Shown here piece by piece: positions 6,684-14,305 of a stretch of 24,810 nt of DNA. The stretch covers positions 1 to 24,810 of the forward strand of contig CAJTUM010000028.1 in the NCBI GenBank assembly GCA_910579575.1, given 5' to 3'. Under the pieces are notes generated by a model. That model was not told the DNA's origin. It searched no databases and saw only the letters and a program-made list of their open reading frames with translations. Position 1 is the stretch's first letter, and the number at the start of each line of letters is the position of its first letter. Both the position numbers and the translations under genes were made by a program. The stretch comes from an uncultured Eubacteriales bacterium (GTDB lineage: Bacteria; Bacillota; Clostridia; Oscillospirales; Butyricicoccaceae).

Positions 6684-7478
6684 TCACATCATGCGAACCG
6701 TGTAATAAACCGCCATGACAAACAAAACGCCTACCATCGCGTAAACGGCGTAATATCCCAAACCCCCGCCCAGCAGAAAAGCAGCCGCCAACAGCGCCGC
6801 AGAGCCGGCAGCCACGCCGGCCACCAAAGCGTGTTTGGTTTGTCGGTCAAAGAGCCGCAAAACGAATTTGCCCAGCTTGATCTGGCCGCCCTCTTTTCGG
6901 CTCCAAAGATAGAGCCCCTCCAAACAGGCGCAGACCGCCAAGCCCAAAGCGAAAAACAGCCAAGTCATGCCGGCGAAGCTATTGCTGACGGCGCTCTTGG
7001 CCACCAGCCAAAGCAATACGGCGTCGGCTGTCATAGCCGCGGCCAAAGTGAAAAATTCCCGAGGATAAACTGCGTACACCAGATACAGAATGGCCGCCGC
7101 AGGAATCAACAGATATAGGGCGTGCATAGCCGCTTCCGGGCCAAAATCCAGCATCAGATAGCCGCATAGAGACAGGGGAACGCCGGCCATCAGCAAGCCC
7201 ACGCCATTGAACAAGGTCTTGCCGTTGTAAGCGTCCCGCGCAAGCTGGCGGCCATGAACCGCAATGCCGGCCAGAGCCAAAACCAACCCGACCCATTCGC
7301 TGGCCCGGGCTACCCAATAGGCTGTGGGAAAGGAAGAAGCATAGCTCAGGCCCTTCCGCAGATAAGCGGCAAAGGCCATCAGAAGTATGCCGCCGGCAAA
7401 CACCGTCAGCACTTTATTTGTCACATAATCGCTCTCCGCGGCGCCGGGCCGCTTGGCTGTCTTCTCTGTCTTTTTCAA
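6684..7478 (-). CDS. Multi-pass membrane protein, unknown function
   Basis: This 264-residue protein has about eight hydrophobic segments and very short loops, including FAGGILLMAFAAYL, a segment around AMHALYLLIPAAAILYLVYA, and C-terminal YYAVYAMVGVLFVMAVYYTV. A charged soluble stretch (RKEGGQIKLGKFVLRLFDRQ) lies between the last two pairs of helices. I do not recognise the family, and no transporter or enzyme motif is evident. I chose the TTG at 7478: it lies just after the rsmE stop codon with GGAGAG 8 nt upstream, whereas the ATG at 7514 lies inside rsmE without a ribosome binding site. It is probably cotranscribed with rsmE. Confidence 0.7.
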   Translation of the reverse strand: MKKTEKTAKRPGAAESDYVTNKVLTVFAGGILLMAFAAYLRKGLSYASSFPTAYWVARASEWVGLVLALAGIAVHGRQLARDAYNGKTLFNGVGLLMAGVPLSLCGYLMLDFGPEAAMHALYLLIPAAAILYLVYAVYPREFFTLAAAMTADAVLLWLVAKSAVSNSFAGMTWLFFALGLAVCACLEGLYLWSRKEGGQIKLGKFVLRLFDRQTKHALVAGVAAGSAALLAAAFLLGGGLGYYAVYAMVGVLFVMAVYYTVRMM

Positions 7479-7482
7479 GTTC

Positions 7483-8226
7483 TCACTCTCCGATGTCAAA
7501 ATTTGACGTTTCATACAGTATGGCGCATAGGGCGGCCAGCGGCGCCGTTTCGCACCGCAGAATCCGGGGACCTATGGAAACCGAAGGAAGGCCCCGCCCG
7601 ACGGCGAAAGCCGCTTCCTCGGGGCTAAAGCCCCCCTCCGGGCCGGACAAAACCGCAAAAGGCCCCGCTCCCCCAGACCGCAGCAAAGCGGAAAGGGAGC
7701 GTTTATTTTCCTTTTCATACAAAAACAGCGGACAGGGATATCCGGCCGCTTCTTCCACAGCCTGTTCAAAGGTCAGGACAGGCCCGACCTCCACCACCCG
7801 GGACCGCAGCGACTGCTTGCAGGCTTCCAAAGCGATTTTCTGCATTCGAGCCTGTTTTTTCGCCTTATCCCGTTCTTCCAGGCGAACCACGCAATAGCGG
7901 GAGGTAAAGGGCGCAATACGGGACGCGCCCAACTCCACCGCCTTCTGAATGAGAAAATCAAACCGCTCCCCCTTGGAAAGGCCGGCATACAGCGTAACCT
8001 GGGCGCTAGGCTCTGTGCGGCTGGGCCGCGCTTCCACTATGCGGACTAAAGTCCGCTCCGGGCAAGCCTCCGCAATCTCCCCCAGATAATCCGTCCCCTG
8101 GCCGTCGCACAGAGAGATGGAATCGCCGACCCGCCGGCGCAGAACCCGGCAGACATGGGCGCCGTCCTCCGGCGAAAGCAGGACCGCGCCCTGTGAAATA
8201 TCCTCTGGACGGATAAAAAAGCGCAA
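7483..8226 (-). CDS. rsmE: 16S rRNA (uracil1498-N3)-methyltransferase RsmE
   Basis: This 247-residue SPOUT-family enzyme transfers a methyl group from S-adenosylmethionine to N3 of U1498 in 16S rRNA, late in small-subunit assembly. Residues 1-70 form the PUA-like RNA-binding domain. The C-terminal knot that binds the cofactor shows LSGPEGGFSPEE (193-204) and LRCETAPLAAL (223-233), both diagnostic. I prefer the TTG at 8226 (AAAGGGG 8 nt upstream), because the protein then begins MRFFIRPEDI, as relatives do. The in-frame ATG at 8253 adds nine residues and has no proper ribosome binding site. prmA lies directly upstream, as in many Firmicutes, with a possible internal promoter at 8271-8299 between them. 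Confidence 0.93.
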   Translation of the reverse strand: MRFFIRPEDISQGAVLLSPEDGAHVCRVLRRRVGDSISLCDGQGTDYLGEIAEACPERTLVRIVEARPSRTEPSAQVTLYAGLSKGERFDFLIQKAVELGASRIAPFTSRYCVVRLEERDKAKKQARMQKIALEACKQSLRSRVVEVGPVLTFEQAVEEAAGYPCPLFLYEKENKRSLSALLRSGGAGPFAVLSGPEGGFSPEEAAFAVGRGLPSVSIGPRILRCETAPLAALCAILYETSNFDIGE

Positions 8227-8270
8227 AGCCGCCGCCCCTTTCTCCGCGCTCATTCCGCGCAGTACAAATT

Positions 8271-8299
8271 ATTTTAACAAAAAACGGTCCCATTGTCCA
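8271..8299 (-). promoter_or_regulatory. Possible promoter for rsmE and the membrane protein
   Basis: On the minus strand, TGGACA (8299-8294), a 17-bp spacer and TAAAAT (8276-8271) lie in the 121-bp gap between prmA and rsmE. Confidence 0.5.
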
Positions 8300-8347
8300 G
8301 CGAGAAACAAATTTTCCAATCTTTATGCGACAAAATTTTCATCCTGT

Positions 8348-9322
8348 TCACACTTCCCGCCCCAGATGCAGCAGGATCCAGCCTTCCCGGCTGCGGCGGT
8401 TTTTCACCGCCAGGCCCTGAGCCAGGTAATGGGACAAAACTTCGTCTCCCCGTTCGTCAATAATGCCGGAAAGCAGCAAATCCCCTTCCGGCGCCAACCA
8501 GGCGCACAGAGCTGGCGCCATGGCGATCAGCACGTCCGCCACGATATTGGCGGTAATGACTCCATATTGGCCGGCCAGCTGATGATACAGCCTCTGATCC
8601 TGCAAAAAATCCCCTAACAACAGCTCGCAGCGAGCCGGATCGATCTGGTTTTTGGCCAGGTTCTCCGCCGCCGTCCGCATGGCGCTGGGCTCCACATCGC
8701 AGGCGACGGCCCGCTCCGCCCCCAGCAGCAGACCCGCCGCCGCCAAAATACCGCTGCCGCAGCCGGCGTCCAGCATCTTCCGGCCCGTCAGATCCATAGC
8801 TTCCAAGGCTTCCAAACAAAGGCGAGTGGTGGCGTGAGAACCTGTGCCAAAGCTGCCCGCCGGGTCCATCACTAAAATTGTTTGCCCCGGTTTCGCCTGC
8901 GCCTGTTCCCAAGAGGGACGCACCATCAGCCGGGGGCCTATTTCAAAAGGCTTATAATATTGTTTCCAATTGTTTTCCCAATCCTGGCTTCGGACGCTTT
9001 GCCAGCTCATGGTCAGCTGACCAAACCGGCCCGTTTGGTCCTGAGCGGCCAGCGCCTGGACGCGGGCTCGAGCCTCCTCCAGCCGCAGCCGGCCCTGTTC
9101 CCCTTCCTCCAAGTAAAAACAGACAACGGCCGCTCCGCCCTTTTTTTGCCGAGCGACCAGCTCCTCGTCAATATAATCCCATCGAGGAGATGGCGCGTTG
9201 AGCAAATCCTCTAAATCCTGCGGGTCCTCCACCACAAAGCCTCCGGCAATCTCTTCTAAAATCGCAGTCAAGGCCTCGACGCCTGCTCTCGTAGTCGTAA
9301 TACGCGCTTCGATATAATCCAT
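8348..9322 (-). CDS. prmA: Ribosomal protein L11 methyltransferase PrmA
   Basis: This 324-residue enzyme trimethylates lysines and the N-terminus of ribosomal protein L11 using S-adenosylmethionine. The N-terminal third is the L11-binding domain. The linker carries the family signature DWENNWK (114-120), and the catalytic domain has DPAGSFGTGSHATT (153-166), the cofactor-binding loop LDAGCGSGILA (184-194) and NIVADVL (259-265). It is slightly longer than typical (about 290-315). The ATG at 9322 fits the family N-terminus (MDYIEARITT), although its ribosome binding site is weak (GGACGG). It is followed by rsmE, the usual order in Firmicutes, so both translation-factor modifiers are probably expressed together. 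Confidence 0.95.
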   Translation of the reverse strand: MDYIEARITTTRAGVEALTAILEEIAGGFVVEDPQDLEDLLNAPSPRWDYIDEELVARQKKGGAAVVCFYLEEGEQGRLRLEEARARVQALAAQDQTGRFGQLTMSWQSVRSQDWENNWKQYYKPFEIGPRLMVRPSWEQAQAKPGQTILVMDPAGSFGTGSHATTRLCLEALEAMDLTGRKMLDAGCGSGILAAAGLLLGAERAVACDVEPSAMRTAAENLAKNQIDPARCELLLGDFLQDQRLYHQLAGQYGVITANIVADVLIAMAPALCAWLAPEGDLLLSGIIDERGDEVLSHYLAQGLAVKNRRSREGWILLHLGREV

Positions 9323-9425
9323 ACTGTGTCCATACCGTCCTTAAATATGTAATCTACTCGGCGGTCAAAACAGTCTCCGGTTTGTTTAGACTGCCAAAAA
9401 AGGATTTTGTTCCCTGTTTTTTCAT

Positions 9426-10379
9426 TTATTTTTCCGCAAAAAGCCCCTTCGGCAGGCGAATGTCCTGGCGAGGGATTTTCCCCCAATCGAAAAGAGGAAG
9501 CAGCTGGCCAGGGGAAGCGGGCTCCGGCCTTTCCAGCAAGCCGGCCAACCAGGCCAGATATCCTGTCAGCTCCTCCGCCGTCCTTTTTTCCCGCAGAGCG
9601 CCCAAATCCAGATCCCCATCCCGTTTGGAAAGCCGACGGCCCTCCGCCGAAAGCAGCAAAGGAATGTGATAAAACTGAGGCGGCTTCAAGCCTATCAGCC
9701 GGTAAAGCAACAGCTGGCGCGGCGTGGACGACAGCAAATCTCGGCCTCGGACCACTTGATTGACGCCCATGGCGCCGTCGTCGCAGACAACGGCCAGCTG
9801 GTAAGCCCAAGCGCCGTCGGACCGGCGCAGGATAAAATCGCCGCACTCTGTTTGCAAGTCCTGCCCGCAAAGGCCCTGGCAGCCGTCGAAAAATTCGATC
9901 CGCTCCGCTGGAACCTGAAGGCGCACGGCAGGCTTCCTTTTTTGCGCCAGTTCTCGACGCCGCTCCGGGCTGAGCGAGCGACAGCGGCCGTCATAAACAA
10001 ACAGGCCGTCGGCGGCATGAGGCGCCTGAGCGGCGTGCAGCTCTGCTCGAGTGCAAAAACAGGGGTAGAGCAACCCCTGCTCCCTTAGCTTTTCCAAAGC
10101 GCGGCCATAAATCTCCCCCCGCTGGCTTTGCCAATATCGATCGGGCGGTTGGCCAGGCCGAGGGCCTTGATCCCAATCCAGACCCATCCATTCCAGGTCT
10201 TCCATCAACCGCCAGGCATAAGTCGGTCTGCATCGTTCCGGGTCCAAATCCTCCACGCGCAGCGTCATCGTTCCGCCGGCGCTACGGCAAGCCAGCCAGG
10301 CCAGCAGAGCGCAAAAAGCGTTGCCCAGGTGCATCCGGCCGCTGGGGCTGGGGGCGAATCGGCCTTTTATTTTTTCCAT
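9426..10379 (-). CDS. gluQ: Glutamyl-Q tRNA(Asp) synthetase
   Basis: This 317-residue protein is a truncated paralogue of glutamyl-tRNA synthetase without an anticodon-binding domain. It activates glutamate and attaches it to queuosine in the anticodon of tRNA-Asp. The class I signatures are PSPSGRMHLGN (10-20, HIGH-like) and RLSKRDGD (249-256, KMSKS-like). Zinc ligands typical of the GluQ group are visible as C107, C109, Y129 and C133 (YPCFCT and VYDGRC). The whole length matches GluQ rather than full GltX (about 480 residues). The ATG at 10379 has AAGGGAGG 6 nt upstream. The gene lies between rarA and prmA on the same strand, with gaps of 137 and 103 bp. Confidence 0.93.
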   Translation of the reverse strand: MEKIKGRFAPSPSGRMHLGNAFCALLAWLACRSAGGTMTLRVEDLDPERCRPTYAWRLMEDLEWMGLDWDQGPRPGQPPDRYWQSQRGEIYGRALEKLREQGLLYPCFCTRAELHAAQAPHAADGLFVYDGRCRSLSPERRRELAQKRKPAVRLQVPAERIEFFDGCQGLCGQDLQTECGDFILRRSDGAWAYQLAVVCDDGAMGVNQVVRGRDLLSSTPRQLLLYRLIGLKPPQFYHIPLLLSAEGRRLSKRDGDLDLGALREKRTAEELTGYLAWLAGLLERPEPASPGQLLPLFDWGKIPRQDIRLPKGLFAEK

Positions 10380-10516
10380 TTCCGTCCTCCCTTAAAAGGA
10401 TTCAAAGGGCGCGGCGCGGCGGAAACTCAAATGTTTGCCGCTTCGGCCTTCTTTCAACAGATTCCGGCCGTTCAAGCGCGTCATGGGCCCAAGCGCGCGG
10501 GGCGTATGCCCGTCGG

Positions 10517-11845
10517 CTATGCCTTTTGCCCATGCTGGCGGCGCCAGCTCCGGATCGCTTCCAGCCGCTCTTTGTAAGCGGCCTCCCTGCCTTGGCCGGC
10601 GGGTTGATAATATTGCTTCCCCTGAATGGATGCAGGCAGGCAATCCATGGCGGCGATTTTTTCCTCGGCGTCGTGGGCGTATTGATAGCCCTTACCGTAG
10701 CCCAGTTGGTCCATCAGCTGAGTAGGGGCGTTGCGGATTTGCAGAGGCACAGGCTCGGCCAGCATTTTGGCAGCGTCTTCCCGGGCTTGGCCATAGGCCA
10801 AATACAAAGCGTTGGATTTTGGCGCCATGGAGAGGTAAACCGCCGCTTGGGTCAAGGCCGTCGTGCATTCCGGCATCCCGATAAAATGGCTGGCCTGGTA
10901 GGCGGCCACTGCCTGAGGCAGCGCCTGGGCGTCTGCCAGACCGATGTCCTCGCTGGCAAAGCGAACCATTCGCCGGGCGATATACAGCGGGTCCTCTCCC
11001 GCCTCCAGCATCCGAGCCAGCCAGTAAACGGCGGCGTCCGGGTCGCTGTTGCGCATGGATTTGTGCAGGGCGGAAATCAGGTTGTAGTGCTCCTCCCCGT
11101 TTTTGTCGTAAAGCAGCGCCTTTTTGCCCAGACATTGCTCCAGGGTCTGGCGGGTCACGGCGATTCGTTCTCCCTCCTGCAGGCCGTTGAGCGCGGCCAT
11201 CTCCAGTGTGTTCAGAGCCGCGCGGCCGTCGCCATTGGAAAAATTGGCTATGACATCCAGCATCTCCTTTTCGATCTGGATCTCTTGCCTTCCCAACCCC
11301 TTGGGAGAGGTCAGCGCCCGCTCCAGCAGCTCCACAATTTCTTGGGGAGAAAGGGGTTGCATGACGAACACCTTACAGCGGGAAAGCAGCGCCGAATTGA
11401 TTTCAAAGGAGGGATTCTCTGTAGTGGCGCCGATCAGAATAACGCTGCCCTTTTCCACAAAGGGCAAAAAGGCGTCCTGCTGGGCCTTGTTGAAGCGGTG
11501 AATCTCGTCCACAAAGATAATGGTCCGCTGGCCTAGCAGCCGGGCCGTCTCCGCCTGCGTCATCACCTCTTTGATTTCCTTGACGCCGCTGGCGACGGCG
11601 CTGAAATTGACGAATTCCGCCCGCGTCCGCCGAGCGATCACCCGAGCCAAGGTGGTTTTGCCCACCCCCGGCGGCCCCCAGAAGATCATAGACTGAATCT
11701 GATCTTCTTCAATGAGGCGGCGCAAAGCCTGCCCCGGCCCCAACAGATGGGTCTGCCCCACATATTCGTCCAAATCCATCGGTCGCATCCGGTTGGCCAG
11801 AGGCTCCGGCGGCAAACGAACCCCGAATAACGATTGCTGCTCCAC
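10517..11845 (-). CDS. rarA: Replication-associated recombination protein A (RarA/MgsA)
   Basis: This 442-residue AAA+ ATPase acts at stalled replication forks with single-strand-binding protein. The Walker A motif is GPPGVGKT (57-64), Walker B is IIFVDEIH (109-116) followed by the family-specific RFNKAQQDAFLP, sensor 1 is GATTENPS (139-146), and the arginine finger is in LLSR (153-156). The C-terminal tetramerisation region is complete (RMVRFASEDIGLADAQ). It starts at a GTG (11845) with AAGGGGG 9 nt upstream; the typical N-terminus, MEQQSLFG, follows at once. It is the first gene of the minus-strand run rarA-gluQ-prmA-rsmE. Confidence 0.96.
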   Translation of the reverse strand: MEQQSLFGVRLPPEPLANRMRPMDLDEYVGQTHLLGPGQALRRLIEEDQIQSMIFWGPPGVGKTTLARVIARRTRAEFVNFSAVASGVKEIKEVMTQAETARLLGQRTIIFVDEIHRFNKAQQDAFLPFVEKGSVILIGATTENPSFEINSALLSRCKVFVMQPLSPQEIVELLERALTSPKGLGRQEIQIEKEMLDVIANFSNGDGRAALNTLEMAALNGLQEGERIAVTRQTLEQCLGKKALLYDKNGEEHYNLISALHKSMRNSDPDAAVYWLARMLEAGEDPLYIARRMVRFASEDIGLADAQALPQAVAAYQASHFIGMPECTTALTQAAVYLSMAPKSNALYLAYGQAREDAAKMLAEPVPLQIRNAPTQLMDQLGYGKGYQYAHDAEEKIAAMDCLPASIQGKQYYQPAGQGREAAYKERLEAIRSWRRQHGQKA

Positions 11846-12043
11846 GGCGCTGAGCCCCCTTCCATCCTTCTTTCCGCGGTCCAGCGTCCCAGCCGGCCCG
11901 CAGCCGCAAAGCGATCTCTAAAAAATATTGAAAAAAGCGCTTTCCAGCCAAAGCCTTTTTCGCTTCTGCCGAAAAACAGGCCGCCCCATCGCCATAAAAT
12001 TATTGGTCTATGCGTGGGACCGCCCGGCCCCGTTGTTGGTCCC

Positions 12044-12334
12044 TCAAGACTTCTCGACCATTGTACCACAATCTGAGCTGGATGCAAGCCCCTCTTCCAG
12101 CCCCAACAGAGCTTCGACGGATTGATTCAGGGCCCGCGAAAAGGCAAGCAGCTCAAAATCCGCCACAAAACGCTCCCCCTGCTCGGCTCGGCTCACCGCC
12201 TTTTGATCCAGCATCACGTTTTGAAGCTGAAGGCGGGCGGCCAGCTCCGATTGAGAAAGCCCCAGCTCCAGGCGCCGCCGGCGGATACGCTCGCCGGATA
12301 TATTGCTTTTGCCGTTGTAATCGTAAATTTTCAC
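12044..12334 (-). CDS. XRE-family helix-turn-helix regulator
   Basis: This 96-residue DNA-binding protein is almost entirely one HTH_3 domain (about 14-75). The recognition region is LGLSQSELAARLQL, followed by QKAVSRAEQGERFV, the classic XRE second and third helices. A short tail follows, with no sensor or oligomerisation domain. It is transcribed away from a DUF5067-like gene across a 112-bp gap that carries two near-identical 16-bp direct repeats (12347-12362 and 12399-12414), the natural candidates for its operators and for autoregulation. The ribosome binding site is weak (GGTG close to the ATG). Confidence 0.88.
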   Translation of the reverse strand: MKIYDYNGKSNISGERIRRRRLELGLSQSELAARLQLQNVMLDQKAVSRAEQGERFVADFELLAFSRALNQSVEALLGLEEGLASSSDCGTMVEKS

Positions 12335-12346
12335 CGGCCAACCCCT

Positions 12347-12414
12347 ACCGTAAAGATGACTATTTTTCTTGACTTTAACACAGACATTTGTTAGTCTTAC
12401 CTTAAAGATGACTA
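12347..12414 (+). promoter_or_regulatory. Two 16-bp direct repeats, probable XRE operators
   Basis: ACCGTAAAGATGACTA (12347-12362) and ACCTTAAAGATGACTA (12399-12414) differ at one base and lie 52 bp apart, about five helical turns. The second copy is also part of an inverted repeat, TTAGTC (12391-12396) with GACTAA (12410-12415). A candidate plus-strand promoter (TTGACT, 12369-12374; 17 bp; TAGTCT, 12392-12397) lies between them, so binding at both sites could loop over and repress it. Confidence 0.65.
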
Positions 12415-12446
12415 AATAATCAATTTACGACGGAGGAGGCGGAAGG

Positions 12447-12881
12447 ATGGCGGGGAAACCAGGCGGGCTGGTCCGTTATCTGCTGGGGCTGCCCTGCCGA
12501 GAGCCGGCCTCCTGCCCGGCGACGCTGGAAGAATGTCGGCTGTTGCGCCAGGGGCCGGAGCCGGTTTTATGGGCCTCTCTTTCTTTTGTCAACCCAGGGC
12601 CGGAACCGACCAGCTTCGCCGCCAGCTGTTTCGTCCAGGCTTTCCAACGCGGTCTGGCTCTGCGCCCCGCTCTGGTTCGGAACCAACCGGCGTTTCGGGG
12701 GCAAAATGGGCTGCAAATTTTGCCGCCAGGCCAGGGCCTGACCGTTCACCTGGCTTGGCGGCTGCACAACCCTGCCGCCAGCGTGGAAATTTGTCTGTCC
12801 GCCTTGTTCCCTTTGCCCGGTCAAGATTGGTCCGCTTGTTTCCATTGTTCCCTATCGGCGGGAAAAAACCGACGGCTATGA
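12447..12881 (+). CDS. DUF5067-like domain protein, no signal peptide
   Basis: This 144-residue protein resembles the Ig-like DUF5067 family. It has the order strand-N-P-G (LSFVNPGPEPTSF, 45-57), FVQAFQRGLAL (62-72, cf. the family's A-x-QNG-x-L), ILPPGQGLTV (91-100, cf. I-x-PG) and AWRLHNPAASVEI (103-115). DUF5067 proteins are usually exported lipoproteins, but here no signal peptide or lipobox is present; the N-terminus (MAGKPGGLVRYLLGLPC) is cysteine-containing and moderately hydrophobic. The start is well supported by GGAGGAGG at 12432-12439, 7 nt before the ATG. It is divergent from the XRE gene, probably its target, and ends at the terminator at 12923-12960. Function is unknown. Confidence 0.7.
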   Translation: MAGKPGGLVRYLLGLPCREPASCPATLEECRLLRQGPEPVLWASLSFVNPGPEPTSFAASCFVQAFQRGLALRPALVRNQPAFRGQNGLQILPPGQGLTVHLAWRLHNPAASVEICLSALFPLPGQDWSACFHCSLSAGKNRRL

Positions 12882-12922
12882 TTCACAGCGTCGCGCTGTC
12901 AAACGGCAATCCATTCATAAAT

Positions 12923-12960
12923 AGGCGGCCTGTCCTCGCAATGGACAGGCCGCCTGTTTT
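12923..12960. terminator. Strong bidirectional terminator
   Basis: A perfect 13-bp stem (12923-12935 with 12943-12955), 7-nt loop, then GTTTT. It lies between the convergent DUF5067-like and LysR genes. Confidence 0.9.
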
Positions 12961-12992
12961 CCTATACGTTGACCCCAATCGTCAGCGGGCGT

Positions 12993-13913
12993 TTATTCTT
13001 TTTCTGTGGCCGCAAACTCCGAATTTTGAGAATTTTCTGCAAGATTTTCCCGCAGAGTCTTGAGCAGCAGCTCCGCCGCTGGAGAAAAAACCTGGTATTT
13101 TTTCCAGGCCAGGTGCATCCAGGATTCCAACCGGGGCTCCAGAGGGCGAAAACACAGCGGGCTATCTGGACCGGCAGGGCTCAGCCGGTCCAAGGTCAGC
13201 GCATAGCCCGCCCCTTCCTCGGCCAGCAGCCGCAGATTGTAAACCAGATTGCCTGTGGCCGCCGTCTGTAGCTTTTCAACGCTGTAGCCCAGCCAGCCGG
13301 CCAAACCGTTTTCTCCGGTCTGCTGCCGGGAAAGGAGCAGCGGCAACCCCAACAAATCAGCCGGCGTCACAGCCTCTTTCTGCGCCAACGGGCTGTCCCG
13401 GCGCATCAGCAGGCCCCAGACGTCAGGCCGGGGCAGGCGGATGGAATCATATTTGCTCAGGTCCACCGGCTCGATCAGCGTGCCAAAATCGATCAGCCCC
13501 CGGTCCAACCGTTCTGTCACGTCGTAAGCGTCGCCGCTGAAAAAATGAAAACGAACCTGGGGGTGTTCCCGCTGGACCTGCCGAATCGTTTGGGCGATCA
13601 GCCGCATCCCTTCGCTTTCCCCGCCGCCCAGATAGACGTCGCCGGCGATTTCCCGGCCTGAAGCGGATACTTCCGCCCTGGTCTTTTCCATCAGCTCTAC
13701 AATCTGCTGGGCTCGCTCCCGCAGCAGCATCCCCTCGCGCGTCAACGTCACTCGCCGGGCGCCTCGGATCAGCAGTTGCTTACCCAGCTCCTCCTCCAAC
13801 TCCTTCAGCTGTTTGGAAAGAGGCGGCTGGGTCATGTGCAGCGCCTGAGCCGCGCCTGAGATGGTCTGTTCCCGGGCCACCGCCAAAAAATATTCCAATA
13901 CGCGGATATCCAT
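12993..13913 (-). CDS. LysR-family transcriptional regulator
   Basis: This 306-residue regulator has an N-terminal winged helix-turn-helix (about 1-60; signature ISGAAQALHMTQPPLSKQLKELEEELG) and a linker helix (60-88). It also has a two-lobed periplasmic-binding-protein-like effector domain (about 92-290). The length is normal for the family. The ATG at 13913 has GGGAG 8 nt upstream. It is divergent from an operon of a small helical protein, an iron-sulfur-flavoprotein-like reductase and the SLH-flavodoxin-aldo/keto reductase fusion. By the usual LysR arrangement it is expected to control that operon from the 137-bp shared gap, which holds a promoter (13999-14027) and a palindrome (13980-13991). 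The effector is unknown. Confidence 0.93.
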   Translation of the reverse strand: MDIRVLEYFLAVAREQTISGAAQALHMTQPPLSKQLKELEEELGKQLLIRGARRVTLTREGMLLRERAQQIVELMEKTRAEVSASGREIAGDVYLGGGESEGMRLIAQTIRQVQREHPQVRFHFFSGDAYDVTERLDRGLIDFGTLIEPVDLSKYDSIRLPRPDVWGLLMRRDSPLAQKEAVTPADLLGLPLLLSRQQTGENGLAGWLGYSVEKLQTAATGNLVYNLRLLAEEGAGYALTLDRLSPAGPDSPLCFRPLEPRLESWMHLAWKKYQVFSPAAELLLKTLRENLAENSQNSEFAATEKE

Positions 13914-13978
13914 CGGTCTTGCTCCCGCCTTTCTTTTTTCTCAGCATAGCAGGTTTTTATATATCTTTCAAGTATGGT

Positions 13979-13991
13979 TTCGCATTTGCGA
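13979..13991. promoter_or_regulatory. Candidate LysR operator
   Basis: TCGCA-TT-TGCGA (13980-13991) is a perfect inverted repeat, and 13979-13991 satisfies the T-N11-A rule of LysR sites. It ends 8 bp before the -35 element of the divergent operon, the normal position for LysR activation. Confidence 0.55.
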
Positions 13992-13998
13992 TATGTAT

Positions 13999-14027
13999 TT
14001 GATATTGCGCCTACTGCGCTTTATAAT
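13999..14027 (+). promoter_or_regulatory. Promoter of the redox operon
   Basis: TTGATA (13999-14004), a 17-bp spacer and TATAAT (14022-14027), 23 bp before the first ATG of the operon. Confidence 0.8.
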
Positions 14028-14050
14028 AAGCGCCAGAAGGAGGCGGCGCA

Positions 14051-14281
14051 ATGACGGAGCAAGAAACCCGGCAAACAGCCGAAAATTTGACGGACGCCGG
14101 CTGCAGTCAGGAGCTGATTGAACGATTCTGCGGCCTGCTGGAGCAAAACCGAAAAAGGGAGGCCCTGGTTCTGCTGGCCGACCACCGCAAAAGCCTGCTG
14201 GACCGCTGCCACGACGAGCAGCGGAAAATCGATTGCCTGGATTATCTGGTTTTTCAAATCGAGCAACGCAAACTCCCATAA
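14051..14281 (+). CDS. Small conserved helical protein
   Basis: This 76-residue protein is predicted to be all helical and soluble. It has SQELIERFCGLLEQ (19-32), LLADHRKSLLDRCHDEQRKI (41-60) and CLDYLVFQIEQ (62-72). I recall similar small proteins with the pattern HRxxLLDxxHxxQxxIDCLDYL beside LysR and flavodoxin genes in other Firmicutes, but no function is established to my knowledge. The ribosome binding site AGAAGGAGG precedes the ATG. It is the first gene of the operon, 24 bp before the flavoprotein gene. It could be a small regulator or partner of the redox proteins; that is inference. Confidence 0.8.
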   Translation: MTEQETRQTAENLTDAGCSQELIERFCGLLEQNRKREALVLLADHRKSLLDRCHDEQRKIDCLDYLVFQIEQRKLP

Positions 14282-14305
14282 ACGACCACGAAACGGAGGA
14301 AGAAA

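Noticed and set aside
10526..11536. 336-residue plus-strand open frame
   Set aside because: It is a shadow of rarA. The minus-strand protein has all AAA+ motifs in order.
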